DNA from: Sulfolobus tengchongensis
GTDB lineage: Archaea > Thermoproteota > Thermoprotei_A > Sulfolobales > Sulfolobaceae
Direction of reading: 5' to 3'
Assembly (NCBI RefSeq): GCF_036967215.1
Contig: NZ_CP146016.1
Location: 462,501 to 526,500 of the forward strand
DNA length: 64,000 nucleotides
Numbering within the stretch: position 1 is the stretch's first letter; the number at the start of each line of letters is the position of its first letter. Below, one piece after another: positions 52,601-61,752 of this stretch. The position numbers and the translations under genes were made by a program. The notes below the pieces were generated by a model, which worked only from the letters and a program-made list of their open reading frames with translations, ran no database searches and was not told the DNA's origin.

Positions 52601-52882
52601 TTCACTTACTTATTTTAGGTAATAAAGTATTCTATTGGTGTTGCTTTCTTAGTTTACGGTTGCATAGTTATATGTGATATTCACGGTAAGGGAAATGGAG
52701 AAACTAGTTATATGTTTTCATCTTGGATCTTTAGAGTTTCTAGAAGTTCATATCAATTTATTTAATCAATAAATTTAATAAAATCAAAACTTTCTAAGGC
52801 AATTTTACATTCTAGCAAATAAATAGTTGATGATAACATGTTAAAAGGAAATTATTTATATTTTTTAAACGCTTAATATAGC

Positions 52883-54694
52883 ATGGGCCAAAATTTAAGC
52901 TTTTTAAATCGTACAGTTCAGAAAGATATGGCTAGAAAATTAGAATCCCTTAACAATTCTTATCTTATGGAATTTTTAGATAACATTATCGCTTTATGTG
53001 AACCAGATAGCGTTTATGTACTTACAGGTAGTGAGCAGGATAAAGAGTACGTGCGTAAAAAGGCCTTAGAGGCTGGTGAGGAAATTAAATTAAAGATGCC
53101 CGGACATACGATCCATTTTGATCATCCTTTGGATCAGGCTAGGGCTAGAGAAGATACGTTCATACTCTCCAACACTAAAATACCCTATGTTAACACTAAA
53201 CCTAGGGAAGAAGGCTTAAGGGAGGTTCTATCACTTCTTAAAGGTGTGATGAAAGGCAGAGAAATGTATGTGGGATTTTACTCTTTAGGCCCAAGAAACT
53301 CTCCTTTTCAGCTCTTAGCCTTACAAATTACTGACTCTCCCTACGTTATTCATAGTGAAAATATCTTATATAGAAACGCGTTTGAGGATTTTGCAGGAAA
53401 TAAACCGTTCTTGAAATTTGTCCATTCCAAAGGAGAATTGGACATAAAGAAAAGGAGGATCATGATTGACCTAGAAGACAATACTGTTTATAGCGTAAAC
53501 ACTACGTATGCAGGAAATAGTGTTGGATTAAAGAAATTAGCATTAAGACTAACTGTAACGAAAGCTGTTAAGGAGGGTTGGCTGTCTGAGCATATGGCAA
53601 TTATTGGATTTGACGGAGAGAATGGTACTCATTATTTCACAGCATCATTCCCTTCGGGAAGTGGTAAGACTTCTACGTCAATGATAGGTAAGCTGATAAG
53701 TGACGATTTGGCTTTCATAAGGGAATTTGATGGTTTAGCTAAAGCCGTAAATCCTGAAGTTGGAGTATTCGGTATAATACAAGGAATAAACGCTAAAGAT
53801 GATCCAATAATATGGGAAGTACTTCATAAACCCGGAGAAGTCATATTTTCCAACGTGTTAATGACCAGTGATGGAGATGTTTACTGGGAAGGAAGTGATT
53901 TACCAAAACCAGAGAAAGGTTACAACTATGAGGGACAATGGACTAAGGAAAGTGGAAAGCCTGCTTCACATCCCAATGCTAGATTCACTGTCCCACTAAC
54001 CTCTTTTAGGAATTTAGATGGAAACTGGAATAATCCAGAAGGAGTTATAATTGAAGGTATAATATATGGTGTAAGAGATTATAATACACTAATTCCAGTC
54101 ACTGAAGCTTTCTCATGGTCTCATGGAGTAGTGACTATTGGAGCCTCGATGGAATCCGCTAGAACTTCCGCAGTTATTGGTAAGGCTGACGAATTGGAGT
54201 TTAATCCAATGGCCATATTGGACTTCATGCCAGTTTCATTGAGCGTTTATCTACGTAATTACATGGAATTTGGTAAGAAGCTGAAGAAAACGCCTAAGAT
54301 ATTTGGCTTTAACTATTTCCTAAAAGATGGTAATAGGTTCTTAAATTCCAAGGAGGACAAAAGAGTATGGGTTAGTTGGGCTGTAAAAAGAGTTGAGGAA
54401 AGAGTTAACGCGTTATATACGCCAATTGGTTTAATACCGTATTACGAAGATCTTCAAATCCTATTTAGAAAAGTACTAGGCAAAGAATATAGTAAGGAGG
54501 ACTATGAGAAACAATTCACCATAAAATTGAAGAAATATTTAGAGAAGACTGAACGTATTATGGGAATATATCTTAAGTTCAACGACATCCCAGAGGAAGT
54601 TATCAATGAGTTAGAAATGCAGAGGAGAAGAATTATGGAATACATTAACAAATACGGTGATTCAGTATCCCCATTTAAGCTAGCTAGAGAGTAG
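52883..54694 (+). CDS. pckG: Phosphoenolpyruvate carboxykinase (GTP)
   Basis: Converts oxaloacetate and GTP to PEP, CO2 and GDP, the first committed step of gluconeogenesis or, in reverse, anaplerosis. 603 residues, the full family length. The P-loop (kinase-1a) is [20 protein letters not shown] (~253), followed by the Mg site [10 protein letters not shown] (~277). The N-terminal [17 protein letters not shown] and [13 protein letters not shown] segments match [28 protein letters not shown] (~412) is strongly conserved in the family. TTTATATTTTTTAAA (~52854-52868) upstream fits a nearly leaderless start. No inactivating change seen. Confidence 0.95.
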   Translation: MGQNLSFLNRTVQKDMARKLESLNNSYLMEFLDNIIALCEPDSVYVLTGSEQDKEYVRKKALEAGEEIKLKMPGHTIHFDHPLDQARAREDTFILSNTKIPYVNTKPREEGLREVLSLLKGVMKGREMYVGFYSLGPRNSPFQLLALQITDSPYVIHSENILYRNAFEDFAGNKPFLKFVHSKGELDIKKRRIMIDLEDNTVYSVNTTYAGNSVGLKKLALRLTVTKAVKEGWLSEHMAIIGFDGENGTHYFTASFPSGSGKTSTSMIGKLISDDLAFIREFDGLAKAVNPEVGVFGIIQGINAKDDPIIWEVLHKPGEVIFSNVLMTSDGDVYWEGSDLPKPEKGYNYEGQWTKESGKPASHPNARFTVPLTSFRNLDGNWNNPEGVIIEGIIYGVRDYNTLIPVTEAFSWSHGVVTIGASMESARTSAVIGKADELEFNPMAILDFMPVSLSVYLRNYMEFGKKLKKTPKIFGFNYFLKDGNRFLNSKEDKRVWVSWAVKRVEERVNALYTPIGLIPYYEDLQILFRKVLGKEYSKEDYEKQFTIKLKKYLEKTERIMGIYLKFNDIPEEVINELEMQRRRIMEYINKYGDSVSPFKLARE

Positions 54695-54883
54695 GAACTC
54701 TCCATGACAATTAATAGAGCACCTAAAATTGTTTCTCATCATAACTCTGAAAATTTTTCCCAGTTATCCACATCGAAACCTTCCTAAAAGGTTACGCTCA
54801 GCCTACGAATAGTACATAAGGAATTATCTATATTCTGAAACTGGTTAGAAAAAATCTTTCACTTTATTAGGAAAAATTAAATC

Positions 54884-55927
54884 TCACGGTATTAATACTT
54901 GCCTTCCAACAGCTCTAAAGTTCTCTAAGTTATCTATAGCTTCATTAGCGTCTTCCAACTTCATAGTTTTAGTCACCATTGGTTTAACCTTACCCATCTC
55001 AGCCAGTTTCATTATTCCGAGGAAATCAGCCTGATTACCGACTAAACTACCTACAAATTGAACTTCTCCTAACGTAATTAGAGGTGCATGATAATGTAAA
55101 TCCGCACCAAATAATCCCACCATTACGTATTTACCTTGTTTTGCTAATACCTTGGGATATAATGAGAGAGTTTTTTCAGAATTGTTCAAATCAATTACTG
55201 CATCTGCTCCTTTTCCTTCAGTTATCTTCCTTATCTCAATTAATGGATCTTGAGATGAAGCATTTATAACGTAATCCGCTCCAGCCTTCTTAGCGGCCTC
55301 AATTGCCTCATCCCTAACGTCTACGCCTATCACAGTTGCTCCACTAACCGCCTTTGCAATCTGTACTGCCATTGTTCCTAAACCTCCACCTGCACCTATT
55401 ACAACTAGTGTCTTACTAGGATCTAGGGAAGCTTTCCTAACTGCCCTATAAGTCGTTATCCCTGAGCAAGTCAGCGGTGAAGCCTCTATAGCGTTTAATC
55501 TCTTTAATTTATACATATATTTATAGTGTGGCACTAGGACGTATTCTGCATAAGCTCCATCGTAATTTATTCCTAACCATCTCGGCATATCGCATAGGTG
55601 TTCTTCTCCAATTCTGCAATAATAACAATTTCCCTCGCCTTGCCATGGATTAACTGCAACTGTGTCGCCCTTAGAGTATCCTGTAACCTCATCACCCATC
55701 TCTACTATCTTACCGGCAATTTCATGCCCCAAAGTAACAGGTAACTTCACTCCTAAGTCCTCTACTACTCTTAAGTTTCCAAATCTTCCTTGTCTCATAT
55801 GTACATCAGAATGACAAACACCTGCAGCTTCAACTTTAACTAGAACTTGTGTTCCCTTAGGTTTTGGAACATCTATATCTTGCAGTTTAAGGGGTTTTCC
55901 AACTTCTACTAATCTTACTGCTCTCAA
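54884..55927 (-). CDS. adh: NAD-dependent zinc alcohol dehydrogenase (SsADH type)
   Basis: Medium-chain ADH almost identical in pattern to the crystallised S. solfataricus enzyme. I take the TTG at 55927, giving [13 protein letters not shown] and 347 residues, the length of that enzyme; the frame reaches an ATG at 55963, which would add 12 unconserved residues. Catalytic zinc: Cys in [12 protein letters not shown], His-Glu in LGHEIAGKI and Cys in SPLTCSGIT. Structural zinc: [16 protein letters not shown], with Glu replacing the first Cys as in SsADH. NAD fold: [20 protein letters not shown]. Oxidises primary and secondary alcohols. Convergent with pckG. Confidence 0.95.
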   Translation of the reverse strand: MRAVRLVEVGKPLKLQDIDVPKPKGTQVLVKVEAAGVCHSDVHMRQGRFGNLRVVEDLGVKLPVTLGHEIAGKIVEMGDEVTGYSKGDTVAVNPWQGEGNCYYCRIGEEHLCDMPRWLGINYDGAYAEYVLVPHYKYMYKLKRLNAIEASPLTCSGITTYRAVRKASLDPSKTLVVIGAGGGLGTMAVQIAKAVSGATVIGVDVRDEAIEAAKKAGADYVINASSQDPLIEIRKITEGKGADAVIDLNNSEKTLSLYPKVLAKQGKYVMVGLFGADLHYHAPLITLGEVQFVGSLVGNQADFLGIMKLAEMGKVKPMVTKTMKLEDANEAIDNLENFRAVGRQVLIP

Positions 55928-56300
55928 AACCCCTTCACAATATATAATTATGTTTGAACCCATTATTAAACATTATTAGCATACTTTTTGTTTAAAGACT
56001 ATCAATAATTAGCTAGTGTATTATGATAAAAAAAGATATATAGACGATAAAATAGTGAATAATAATCATACAGTTGAAAACAGTTTTCGTAAAAGCGTAG
56101 AATTTGAATACTTTGAGTCCAATTTATCTTTATAACCTACCTTAGACGTGAATAGTAAATTCCCTAATAGTAGCGGAGAATGGAATTCGAAATGTCCAGT
56201 TCTCTCACCATGAGTGGGGTTTCCCGCTAATGTTATGATTGGGTAATATGACTTCGATGAACTTCAAGTTGAATACAAAGTATATGAGATTTAATGAGAC
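55928..56300. other. Intergenic region between adh and crotonase
   Basis: No gene. Around 56214-56230 a small G/C-rich hairpin AGTGGG-GTTT-CCCGCT is visible; it may be chance. Confidence 0.4.
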
Positions 56301-57047
56301 CTAAACTCCCTCTTTCCTTTTTCTATTGATAAACTCTTCCATTCTTTTCTTAGCCGATTCGCTTAATGACATCAAAGCTAACTCCATTACAGCTCTTCTT
56401 ATTTTCTCCTTCTCTATCCTTAGCCAATTCTTAATTGTCCTAATGGAATTTTCATCTATGCTCGAGATCTTCTCTAATTGTCTTTCTACCTCTTGATAAA
56501 GGTAATCCTTTGGTACCACTATATCTACTAATCCTATGTTCCTAGCTTCTTCCGCAGTTATGGAATCCCCAGTTAATGCTAACCTAGCTATAGCTCTTCC
56601 CAGCATAGAATATCCTACGGAGATTGCCATAGGGGGTATTAATCCCAACTTTCCTTCTGGAATTGAAAACTTAGCGTCATTAGCTGAAATTACTACGTCA
56701 CAGAAAAGAAGTATTTCACATCCTCCACCATAAGCTAGACCGTTAACTGCGCAGACTAATGGCTTCCTTAGCTCCACTAAACCCTCAACTGCTAAATATA
56801 ACGTTGTAAAGAACTCTAATGCCTCATCACCGTTTTTTAGCTCAAACATGGCATTGATGTCATCACCCGCGGAGAAAGCTCTACCATTTCCAGTTAATAC
56901 AATAGCAGAAACCGATGAATCGTTATCGCATATTCTTAAATTTCTGGCTAAGAGACTCCAGGATTCCTTATCAAGAGCGTTTAACTTCTCCGGTCTATTG
57001 AAAATTATCCAACAAACGTTTCCTCTTTTTTCAAGTGTAACTTTCAT
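56301..57047 (-). CDS. Enoyl-CoA hydratase/isomerase (crotonase) family protein
   Basis: 248 residues. Two oxyanion-hole segments are present: AFSAGDDINAMFEL (~61) and VNGLAYGGGCEILLFCDVVI (~103-122). Crotonase hydratase Glu positions: first Glu in GGGCEILL, and SIPEGKLGLIPPMAIS (~136) where hydratases usually have a second Glu (PEGKLG). So a true hydratase is possible, acting on acyl-CoA in fatty-acid or amino-acid breakdown. Transcribed as a single gene, leftward. No other beta-oxidation gene in the window. Confidence 0.88.
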   Translation of the reverse strand: MKVTLEKRGNVCWIIFNRPEKLNALDKESWSLLARNLRICDNDSSVSAIVLTGNGRAFSAGDDINAMFELKNGDEALEFFTTLYLAVEGLVELRKPLVCAVNGLAYGGGCEILLFCDVVISANDAKFSIPEGKLGLIPPMAISVGYSMLGRAIARLALTGDSITAEEARNIGLVDIVVPKDYLYQEVERQLEKISSIDENSIRTIKNWLRIEKEKIRRAVMELALMSLSESAKKRMEEFINRKRKEGV

Positions 57048-57388
57048 AATCTTAACATCTTATTTCTTAGTTATATAAGCAGTTGTGGTTTGTATACTCA
57101 CAACACTGCATTGTAGGATATTTTTAAACAATAGTTTATTATCATAATAAGCTGTTATTACCGTGGATAGAATTGACGTAAATTCTAAACCTAATAAGCC
57201 ATTGGAAAAAACGTTGACCTTCGGTTAAAGATCTTACAATTGTATGGTGTATATTTGGAATATCGAAAAATAAACAATAATAAGAACAAATATTCCTATT
57301 ATTATATATCATGTAAATATCTCATAATCTTTGCTTTTTCCCTAAAACTCTGCATAAATCTTAAATATGTTGTTAAATAACCACAATT
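57048..57388. other. Intergenic region between crotonase and endoglucanase
   Basis: No gene. CTTAAATATG (57359-57368) looks like the TATA box of the endoglucanase gene. Confidence 0.45.
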
Positions 57389-58396
57389 ATGAATAGGAGG
57401 ATCATCCTTATAGTTATAGTGATTGTAATAGTTATCTCCAGTCTGTTTGCAGTTCTCTACCATGGGGGAGGATCATCTTCTATTATTCACAAAAAGGAAT
57501 ATAACAACAATTACCAAATTTATACCTTATTTCCAGGGCCAAATTCAAGATTTAACCTAATAGCAAATTACTCCAGTAATACAGCATACGCCTTAGCCTT
57601 GATAAACTCGTCTAGTAACGCAACTTTAATGGCTTCACCGTTTTTGTGGAATATTGGGTATGCTTTGGGAAACGTGAACATGAGCTTTTACCATAATATG
57701 TTGCATGTTGCAATAAATTTAACTAATATTCAGAAAATAAGTTCCAATGATGTGGATGGCTATCCGGGCTTAATGTATGGACAAGAATTGTGGTTTCCTT
57801 TCTATTATCACACTAAACAGCTGGAGCAATTACCATTACCCATGATAATTTCTAAATTACCGAATTTCTATTCCGTTTTAAACTTCTCAGTATACAACAT
57901 CACTGGAAGGATTATTGATTTCTCTTATGATATATGGCTTTCACAAAATCCGAATATAACTTCATTGCAATATGGAGATTTCGAGGTGATGATATGGATG
58001 TATTGGACTAAGAATCTAACTGGAGTTCCCTACTTTATTTACACTGGGAATATATCAATTCCAACTTTAGTGAATGGAACTATTGAGAACTTAACGTGGG
58101 AAGTTTACGTTTTACCAAGAACTGGTTCGGCAAATGGATGGACTGGAATATATTTCTTATCCCCCAAAAAGTTGCAAGGAGAGATAGGAGTGCCAATAGC
58201 TTACGTATTGACAAACATGAACCCCTTCTTAGAGAAGGCTGGCGTTAACATATATAATCCAAACGAATATTATTTAGATGCAATACAGGTAGGAATGGAA
58301 TTCACTAATACCACGCAGGGCAATGTAAATGTGGGTTATAATTTATACTCTTGGCAAATATATATAGTGGAAAATAATAGCGTTTTTAGGAGCTAA
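57389..58396 (+). CDS. Extracellular GH12 endo-1,4-beta-glucanase
   Basis: 335 residues, secreted or membrane-anchored: an N-terminal hydrophobic helix ([19 protein letters not shown], ~6-24) and no obvious cleavage site. The catalytic domain matches the Sulfolobus GH12 cellulases. Nucleophile Glu in [12 protein letters not shown] (~194-205) and acid/base Glu in [15 protein letters not shown] (~298-312), each at the position expected in GH12. Also [14 protein letters not shown] at the end. About 20 N-x-S/T sites suggest heavy glycosylation. Substrates are beta-glucans such as carboxymethylcellulose at acid pH and high temperature. Located near adh, pckG and glgP as I recall for a celB-type gene in S. 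solfataricus, but I cannot tell which of the GH12 paralogues this is. Confidence 0.88.
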   Translation: MNRRIILIVIVIVIVISSLFAVLYHGGGSSSIIHKKEYNNNYQIYTLFPGPNSRFNLIANYSSNTAYALALINSSSNATLMASPFLWNIGYALGNVNMSFYHNMLHVAINLTNIQKISSNDVDGYPGLMYGQELWFPFYYHTKQLEQLPLPMIISKLPNFYSVLNFSVYNITGRIIDFSYDIWLSQNPNITSLQYGDFEVMIWMYWTKNLTGVPYFIYTGNISIPTLVNGTIENLTWEVYVLPRTGSANGWTGIYFLSPKKLQGEIGVPIAYVLTNMNPFLEKAGVNIYNPNEYYLDAIQVGMEFTNTTQGNVNVGYNLYSWQIYIVENNSVFRS

Positions 58397-58449
58397 ATTT
58401 ATCACCGCTTTCTTTTGATTGAGACTGTTGTTAAGAGTTATCATGAGAT

Positions 58450-58507
58450 GTAGAGGTACTACATGCGGTCGCCTCTGAACTAATTCACGTTGTGAATTCG
58501 TAGGAGT
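58450..58507 (-). repeat. Element C, reverse copy
   Basis: GTAGAGGTACTACATGCGGT, then CGCCTCTGAACTAATTCACG, TTGTGAATTCGTAGGAGT; reverse complement of 49329-49386. Confidence 0.75.
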
Positions 58508-58551
58508 CAGGTTGGGGTGGTGTTAATACTCGTATCGCACTAAACTTAAAA

Positions 58552-59517
58552 GTGTCTCATGGGATATTTAATGATGTGTCATATGGTCGTTTTAAAGCAT
58601 TGATTAATATTTTTGGACAGCCGTTATCTTTCACAATCCTTATGTCAATTATGGGCATCTCGATTTCCACATATTATGGTGGGTTGTTAGTACTCTCTGA
58701 AATTTCAATGATAATCGGTCTGGTCACTCTAACAACTTTAACTGTATTTCTACTTCTAAACGTTATTTTAGCTAAAAGAAAAATTTGGTATAGCTACAAC
58801 AAGGTGGATTATATGGCCTTGATTTCTGGAGTAGCTTTAACTATGATTAGATTCAGATTAGACTACAATATGGATCTGAATGTTCCTTTAGCAATCTTAT
58901 CTATCTTTTACCTCATAATATTATTCTTCACTATAAGGGAAATGGCGTTTCTTCCTTCTCGTATCTCATTTAAATATCATCTCATGGGAGTTGCTTCCGT
59001 TCTAATATCTATTGGTTTAGATCCCATAGGTTTGGTCAGATTCCTCATCATTGGCTTTATAGTCATGGGAGTTTGTGCGTATTTTTACGTTTCCGTAGCT
59101 ATGGTAAAAAGAATTTTGGAAGTAAAAGATAAACTTAAACTCATTGATGGATCAGTGTGGATCCAAATGGGATTATCAGCATTAATCTCAGTAGCGTTTA
59201 TCAGAACTGGCTCGTTTCTCCACTTTTTTCATGTCCTAGCCTTATTCTTCTGGATACTTGCATTCTCACTTTTACCAGTTGTGATGTTAATTAGTATTAT
59301 AAAGATCGTGAAGAGTGAAAGGAAGGATTTATACTATAACCCATCTTCGTGGTCAACTGTATTTCCGCAGGCGGTCTTCTCCACTGATACATTTATCATA
59401 ACTAGAATTGTTCATTTGGTTTTCATGTCATTACTGTACTACCTTTCTTTAGCAATAGTGGTTTCTGCAACTTCGTTATGGTTCATTTTCTTGATTCTAG
59501 GTACTCTAGAAATATGA
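58552..59517 (+). CDS. Probable TDT-family (tellurite-resistance/dicarboxylate, SLAC1-like) membrane transporter
   Basis: 321 residues, 9-10 hydrophobic helices. The last third contains YYNPSSWSTVFPQAVFSTDT (~261-280), like the conserved W..FPLG region of TDT/SLAC1 anion channels; SFLHFFHVLALFFWILAFSL precedes it. The start is uncertain: GTG at 58552 is open, but a TATA-like CTTAAAAG lies right before it (58544-58551), so GTG 58576 (MSYGRFKALINIF) may be the true start of a leaderless gene. A transported anion (malate, sulfite, tellurite) is a family guess. Separated from the glucanase by an element C repeat. Confidence 0.6.
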   Translation: MSHGIFNDVSYGRFKALINIFGQPLSFTILMSIMGISISTYYGGLLVLSEISMIIGLVTLTTLTVFLLLNVILAKRKIWYSYNKVDYMALISGVALTMIRFRLDYNMDLNVPLAILSIFYLIILFFTIREMAFLPSRISFKYHLMGVASVLISIGLDPIGLVRFLIIGFIVMGVCAYFYVSVAMVKRILEVKDKLKLIDGSVWIQMGLSALISVAFIRTGSFLHFFHVLALFFWILAFSLLPVVMLISIIKIVKSERKDLYYNPSSWSTVFPQAVFSTDTFIITRIVHLVFMSLLYYLSLAIVVSATSLWFIFLILGTLEI

Positions 59518-59553
59518 TCGTTTTAAGCAACAACTAAATTAGTTTAATCAGTG

Positions 59554-59688
59554 TTTTGTGGGATTTTTCAAAACTTACGTCAATTTTCACATTCTCTTTA
59601 TAGTAGAAAGAGCATTCCATTCCAGATAGTTTCCTCCTACGGTTATTCAACAGTTTGATTGTTAGAGGCATAGCATGTAATGCCTACA
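59554..59688 (+). repeat. Composite repeat: family A copy 14 joined to element C
   Basis: TTTTGTGGGATTTTTCAAAA, ACTTACGTCAATTTTCACAT ... TCCAGATAGTTTCCTCCTAC, then element C (GGTTATTCAACAGTTTGATT, hairpin AGGCATAGCATGTAATGCCT). Same composite as 34246-34378 with three extra bases at the junction. Confidence 0.8.
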
Positions 59689-59813
59689 AATATTCATAAA
59701 GCATTTAATCATTCTATTTAATTGAAAGTATCTTTTAGCTTTCAAACTCGTTATTAGTGCTAGATTACGAGATCCTAGGCTAATCGTTAATGTCTCGAGA
59801 CTTTGCTACGTTT

Positions 59814-60896
59814 TTACGTAAATGCATATCCTATTAACGGTTCAGCTGGACAATATGTTTCGTTCTTTTTCACAATCCATGAATGTATCATTAATTGTGT
59901 TAAATAATTATAAATCTCAGAATCACTAATTTCTATTCCCTCTTCGGCTTCTAACGTTCTTTTGACATCACTCCATCTTCCACATTTGCTTAGCACCTTC
60001 ATTATCAGATAATATCTCTTTTTTGCTATATATCTAGGAAGGAGAAAATTCTCAAATTCCTTTTTTATTAACTCCCTAGCGTGATCCAACGTCTTCTTTA
60101 AACTAGCTTCATAGTCTCTACTTTCCAAATAACTAAATCCAAAATATGTAAGCCAGCCTGGAATTCCTCCAAGTCTCTCGTAAGTCTCCTCCTCTTTATT
60201 GAAAGTAACGTTAACTTCCTTAAAACCTTGATTTAAAAATAGTACCGCTTCCTCTTTATTGAAAGGTCTTAATTCTACAGTAGAGATCGCTCTACCGTAA
60301 AGGGGACTATCTGGAGTATTTACCTTCAGAAATTCATAAAGTAACCCCATCTCTGATCCGCTAATTACGAACTTAACTTTCTTCAGATTATCGTATGCGT
60401 AAGCTAAGGTTGGTAAAATGTTTATTCCCCTCATTTTAACTAGCTCTTGCGCTTCATCTAAGACAATTATCACTTCTCTATCACTTCCTTCTTCAAGAAC
60501 GTCAAGTAAGGAATGAAAGGAGACTCTATTTTCTTTACTCCAACTAAATTTTATTTCAGTTCCTACAATTGAAACTCCTTGAATTCTTCTCAGTATATCC
60601 ATTATATAATGATACTTTTTACTCATCTTATTTATCTCGTTCTGCAATTGAAGGAGGAAATCACGATAAGAAACGTAGTTCTTTTCTTCAAATTTCCTCA
60701 AATCTATATAAAGGATAAGTGCGTCTTTTTCTTTATTAAGCTCATTTGTTGCAATTTTTATTAAAGAAGACTTTCCAGTTCTCCTAAGCCCTAATACTAA
60801 AACTATGGGAGTTCTTAATTCCTTTAATTGATCTATTTCTCTTTCTCTATCGAAGAAGTCTCTCCTATTAGTTTTCGGTACTGGATCGAAGAGCAA
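59814..60896 (-). CDS. Archaeal ATPase (PF01637), copy 2
   Basis: 360 residues from a TTG at 60896 (MLFDPVPKTNRRDFFDRERE). Walker A VLGLRRTGKSSLIKIA (~34), Walker B EVIIVLDEAQELV (~138), sensor KFVISGSEMGLLYEFL (~178), DSPLYGRAISTVELRPF. C-terminal winged helix LSKCGRWSDVKRTLEAEEG ... YNYLTQLMIHSWIVKKN. Same family and layout as the ATPase at 29816. The promoter carries two identical 18-bp palindromes and the start codon touches the first. Possible autoregulated switch; biological role unknown. A TATA box GTTTATAAA (60945-60953, minus strand) is ~50 bp upstream of the start. Confidence 0.88.
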   Translation of the reverse strand: MLFDPVPKTNRRDFFDREREIDQLKELRTPIVLVLGLRRTGKSSLIKIATNELNKEKDALILYIDLRKFEEKNYVSYRDFLLQLQNEINKMSKKYHYIMDILRRIQGVSIVGTEIKFSWSKENRVSFHSLLDVLEEGSDREVIIVLDEAQELVKMRGINILPTLAYAYDNLKKVKFVISGSEMGLLYEFLKVNTPDSPLYGRAISTVELRPFNKEEAVLFLNQGFKEVNVTFNKEEETYERLGGIPGWLTYFGFSYLESRDYEASLKKTLDHARELIKKEFENFLLPRYIAKKRYYLIMKVLSKCGRWSDVKRTLEAEEGIEISDSEIYNYLTQLMIHSWIVKKNETYCPAEPLIGYAFT

Positions 60897-60953
60897 CTTC
60901 TACCCCTAGAAGTAACTTCTACCCCTAGAAGTAAAATGTTTTTCTTTATAAAC
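60896..60953 (-). promoter_or_regulatory. Tandem palindromic operators and TATA box of ATPase 2
   Basis: ACTTCTACCCCTAGAAGT at 60896-60913 and again, identical, at 60915-60932: an offset of exactly 19 bp. The TATA box GTTTATAAA lies at 60945-60953, so transcription should start inside the distal operator. The proximal operator overlaps the TTG start codon. Same arrangement as ATPase 1 with a different palindrome. Confidence 0.78.
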
Positions 60954-61485
60954 ATACTTGCACTAAGAACAAGAAAGCTTAAGCACATTGTCGAAATCTC
61001 TGAAAATTAACTATAATCCCGTATCTCTAGTAACGTTTTCGATACTCAATGAAAGCTCATAGTTTACTGACTTCCTCCACGCCCTTAAAAAGGTGAAGCT
61101 TTCTGTCCGCAATTTTTGTAATAGGAAAGGGGGTTATGCAATAGAGTTAGTTACATTCTATCTTTAATAGTTTAAATAAAGTTATTTTCCTTATACTATC
61201 CTTGCTTACAACTAAGTTCCAATCATTATACCTTATCTAAATTTATGTTTTATCAGTATTAATAATAGAAATTATGTTATATTTTTTATTTATTATAAAG
61301 TCTAGTCCTAACATTCTCTAAATAAGGAAGGAAGACTTTACCGAAAGTTAACTTCACTTTTACCACATTTAGTCATACTTTGTTTAGGGTATTATTTACA
61401 TTATATTTACATCCTAATGTTTAAATTAATACTTACAGTGTTCTCTCTTAATGCCTTAATTCCACTTATTAACTAAGATTATAAT
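60954..61485. other. Gene-free region between ATPase 2 and the dpo2 operon
   Basis: No gene or repeat. A weak TATA-like CTTATTAAC (~61465-61473) lies before the first gene of the operon, slightly closer than usual. Confidence 0.4.
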
Positions 61486-61752
61486 GTGGGGAGAACTCAA
61501 CCATCATTCACGAAAGCGGTTGATCAAGAAATAGAAACGTTAAAGAGGATCGCTCTACGTTTACACTCTCATGAACTGGAAAGGTTGATAGAGAAAGCTA
61601 AGGAGAAGGTTAGATATTTACAAAGTGCATCTTATGATGAACTCATGGATCCCTATAATCTAGTTTTCCTCTCTATGCTTCTCAGTCTAGCGGAGGACTG
61701 TGAGAAATGGAAGAATACGTTCTTGACGCAATTCCAGTTAAAGGAGGAGTGA
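61486..61752 (+). CDS. Small helical protein of the dpo2 operon
   Basis: 88 residues from GTG at 61486 (MGRTQPSFTKAVDQEIETLK). Predicted all-helical with alternating charge (RIALRLHSHELERLIEKAKEKVRYLQ), no Cys, no known domain by eye. Its end overlaps the polymerase frame by 46 bp, so they are co-translated. Genes like this accompany dpo2 in Sulfolobales; role unknown, with DNA or polymerase binding inferred from the context. Confidence 0.75.
   Translation: MGRTQPSFTKAVDQEIETLKRIALRLHSHELERLIEKAKEKVRYLQSASYDELMDPYNLVFLSMLLSLAEDCEKWKNTFLTQFQLKEE

Noticed and set aside
56214-56230. AGTGGG-GTTT-CCCGCT hairpin as a terminator
   Set aside because: One G-T pair in six, no following T-run, and located upstream of adh's promoter side instead of at a gene end with clear logic.
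27704-59688. Families A-C as a CRISPR array
   Set aside because: Copies are kilobases apart, vary in orientation and are ~97 bp with palindromic ends; there is no regular spacer structure.
61343-61348. GAAAGT as a copy of the ANTTTC damage-response motif upstream of dpo2
   Set aside because: About 140 bp from the start codon, not next to a BRE/TATA element; a 6-bp match with one free base is expected by chance.
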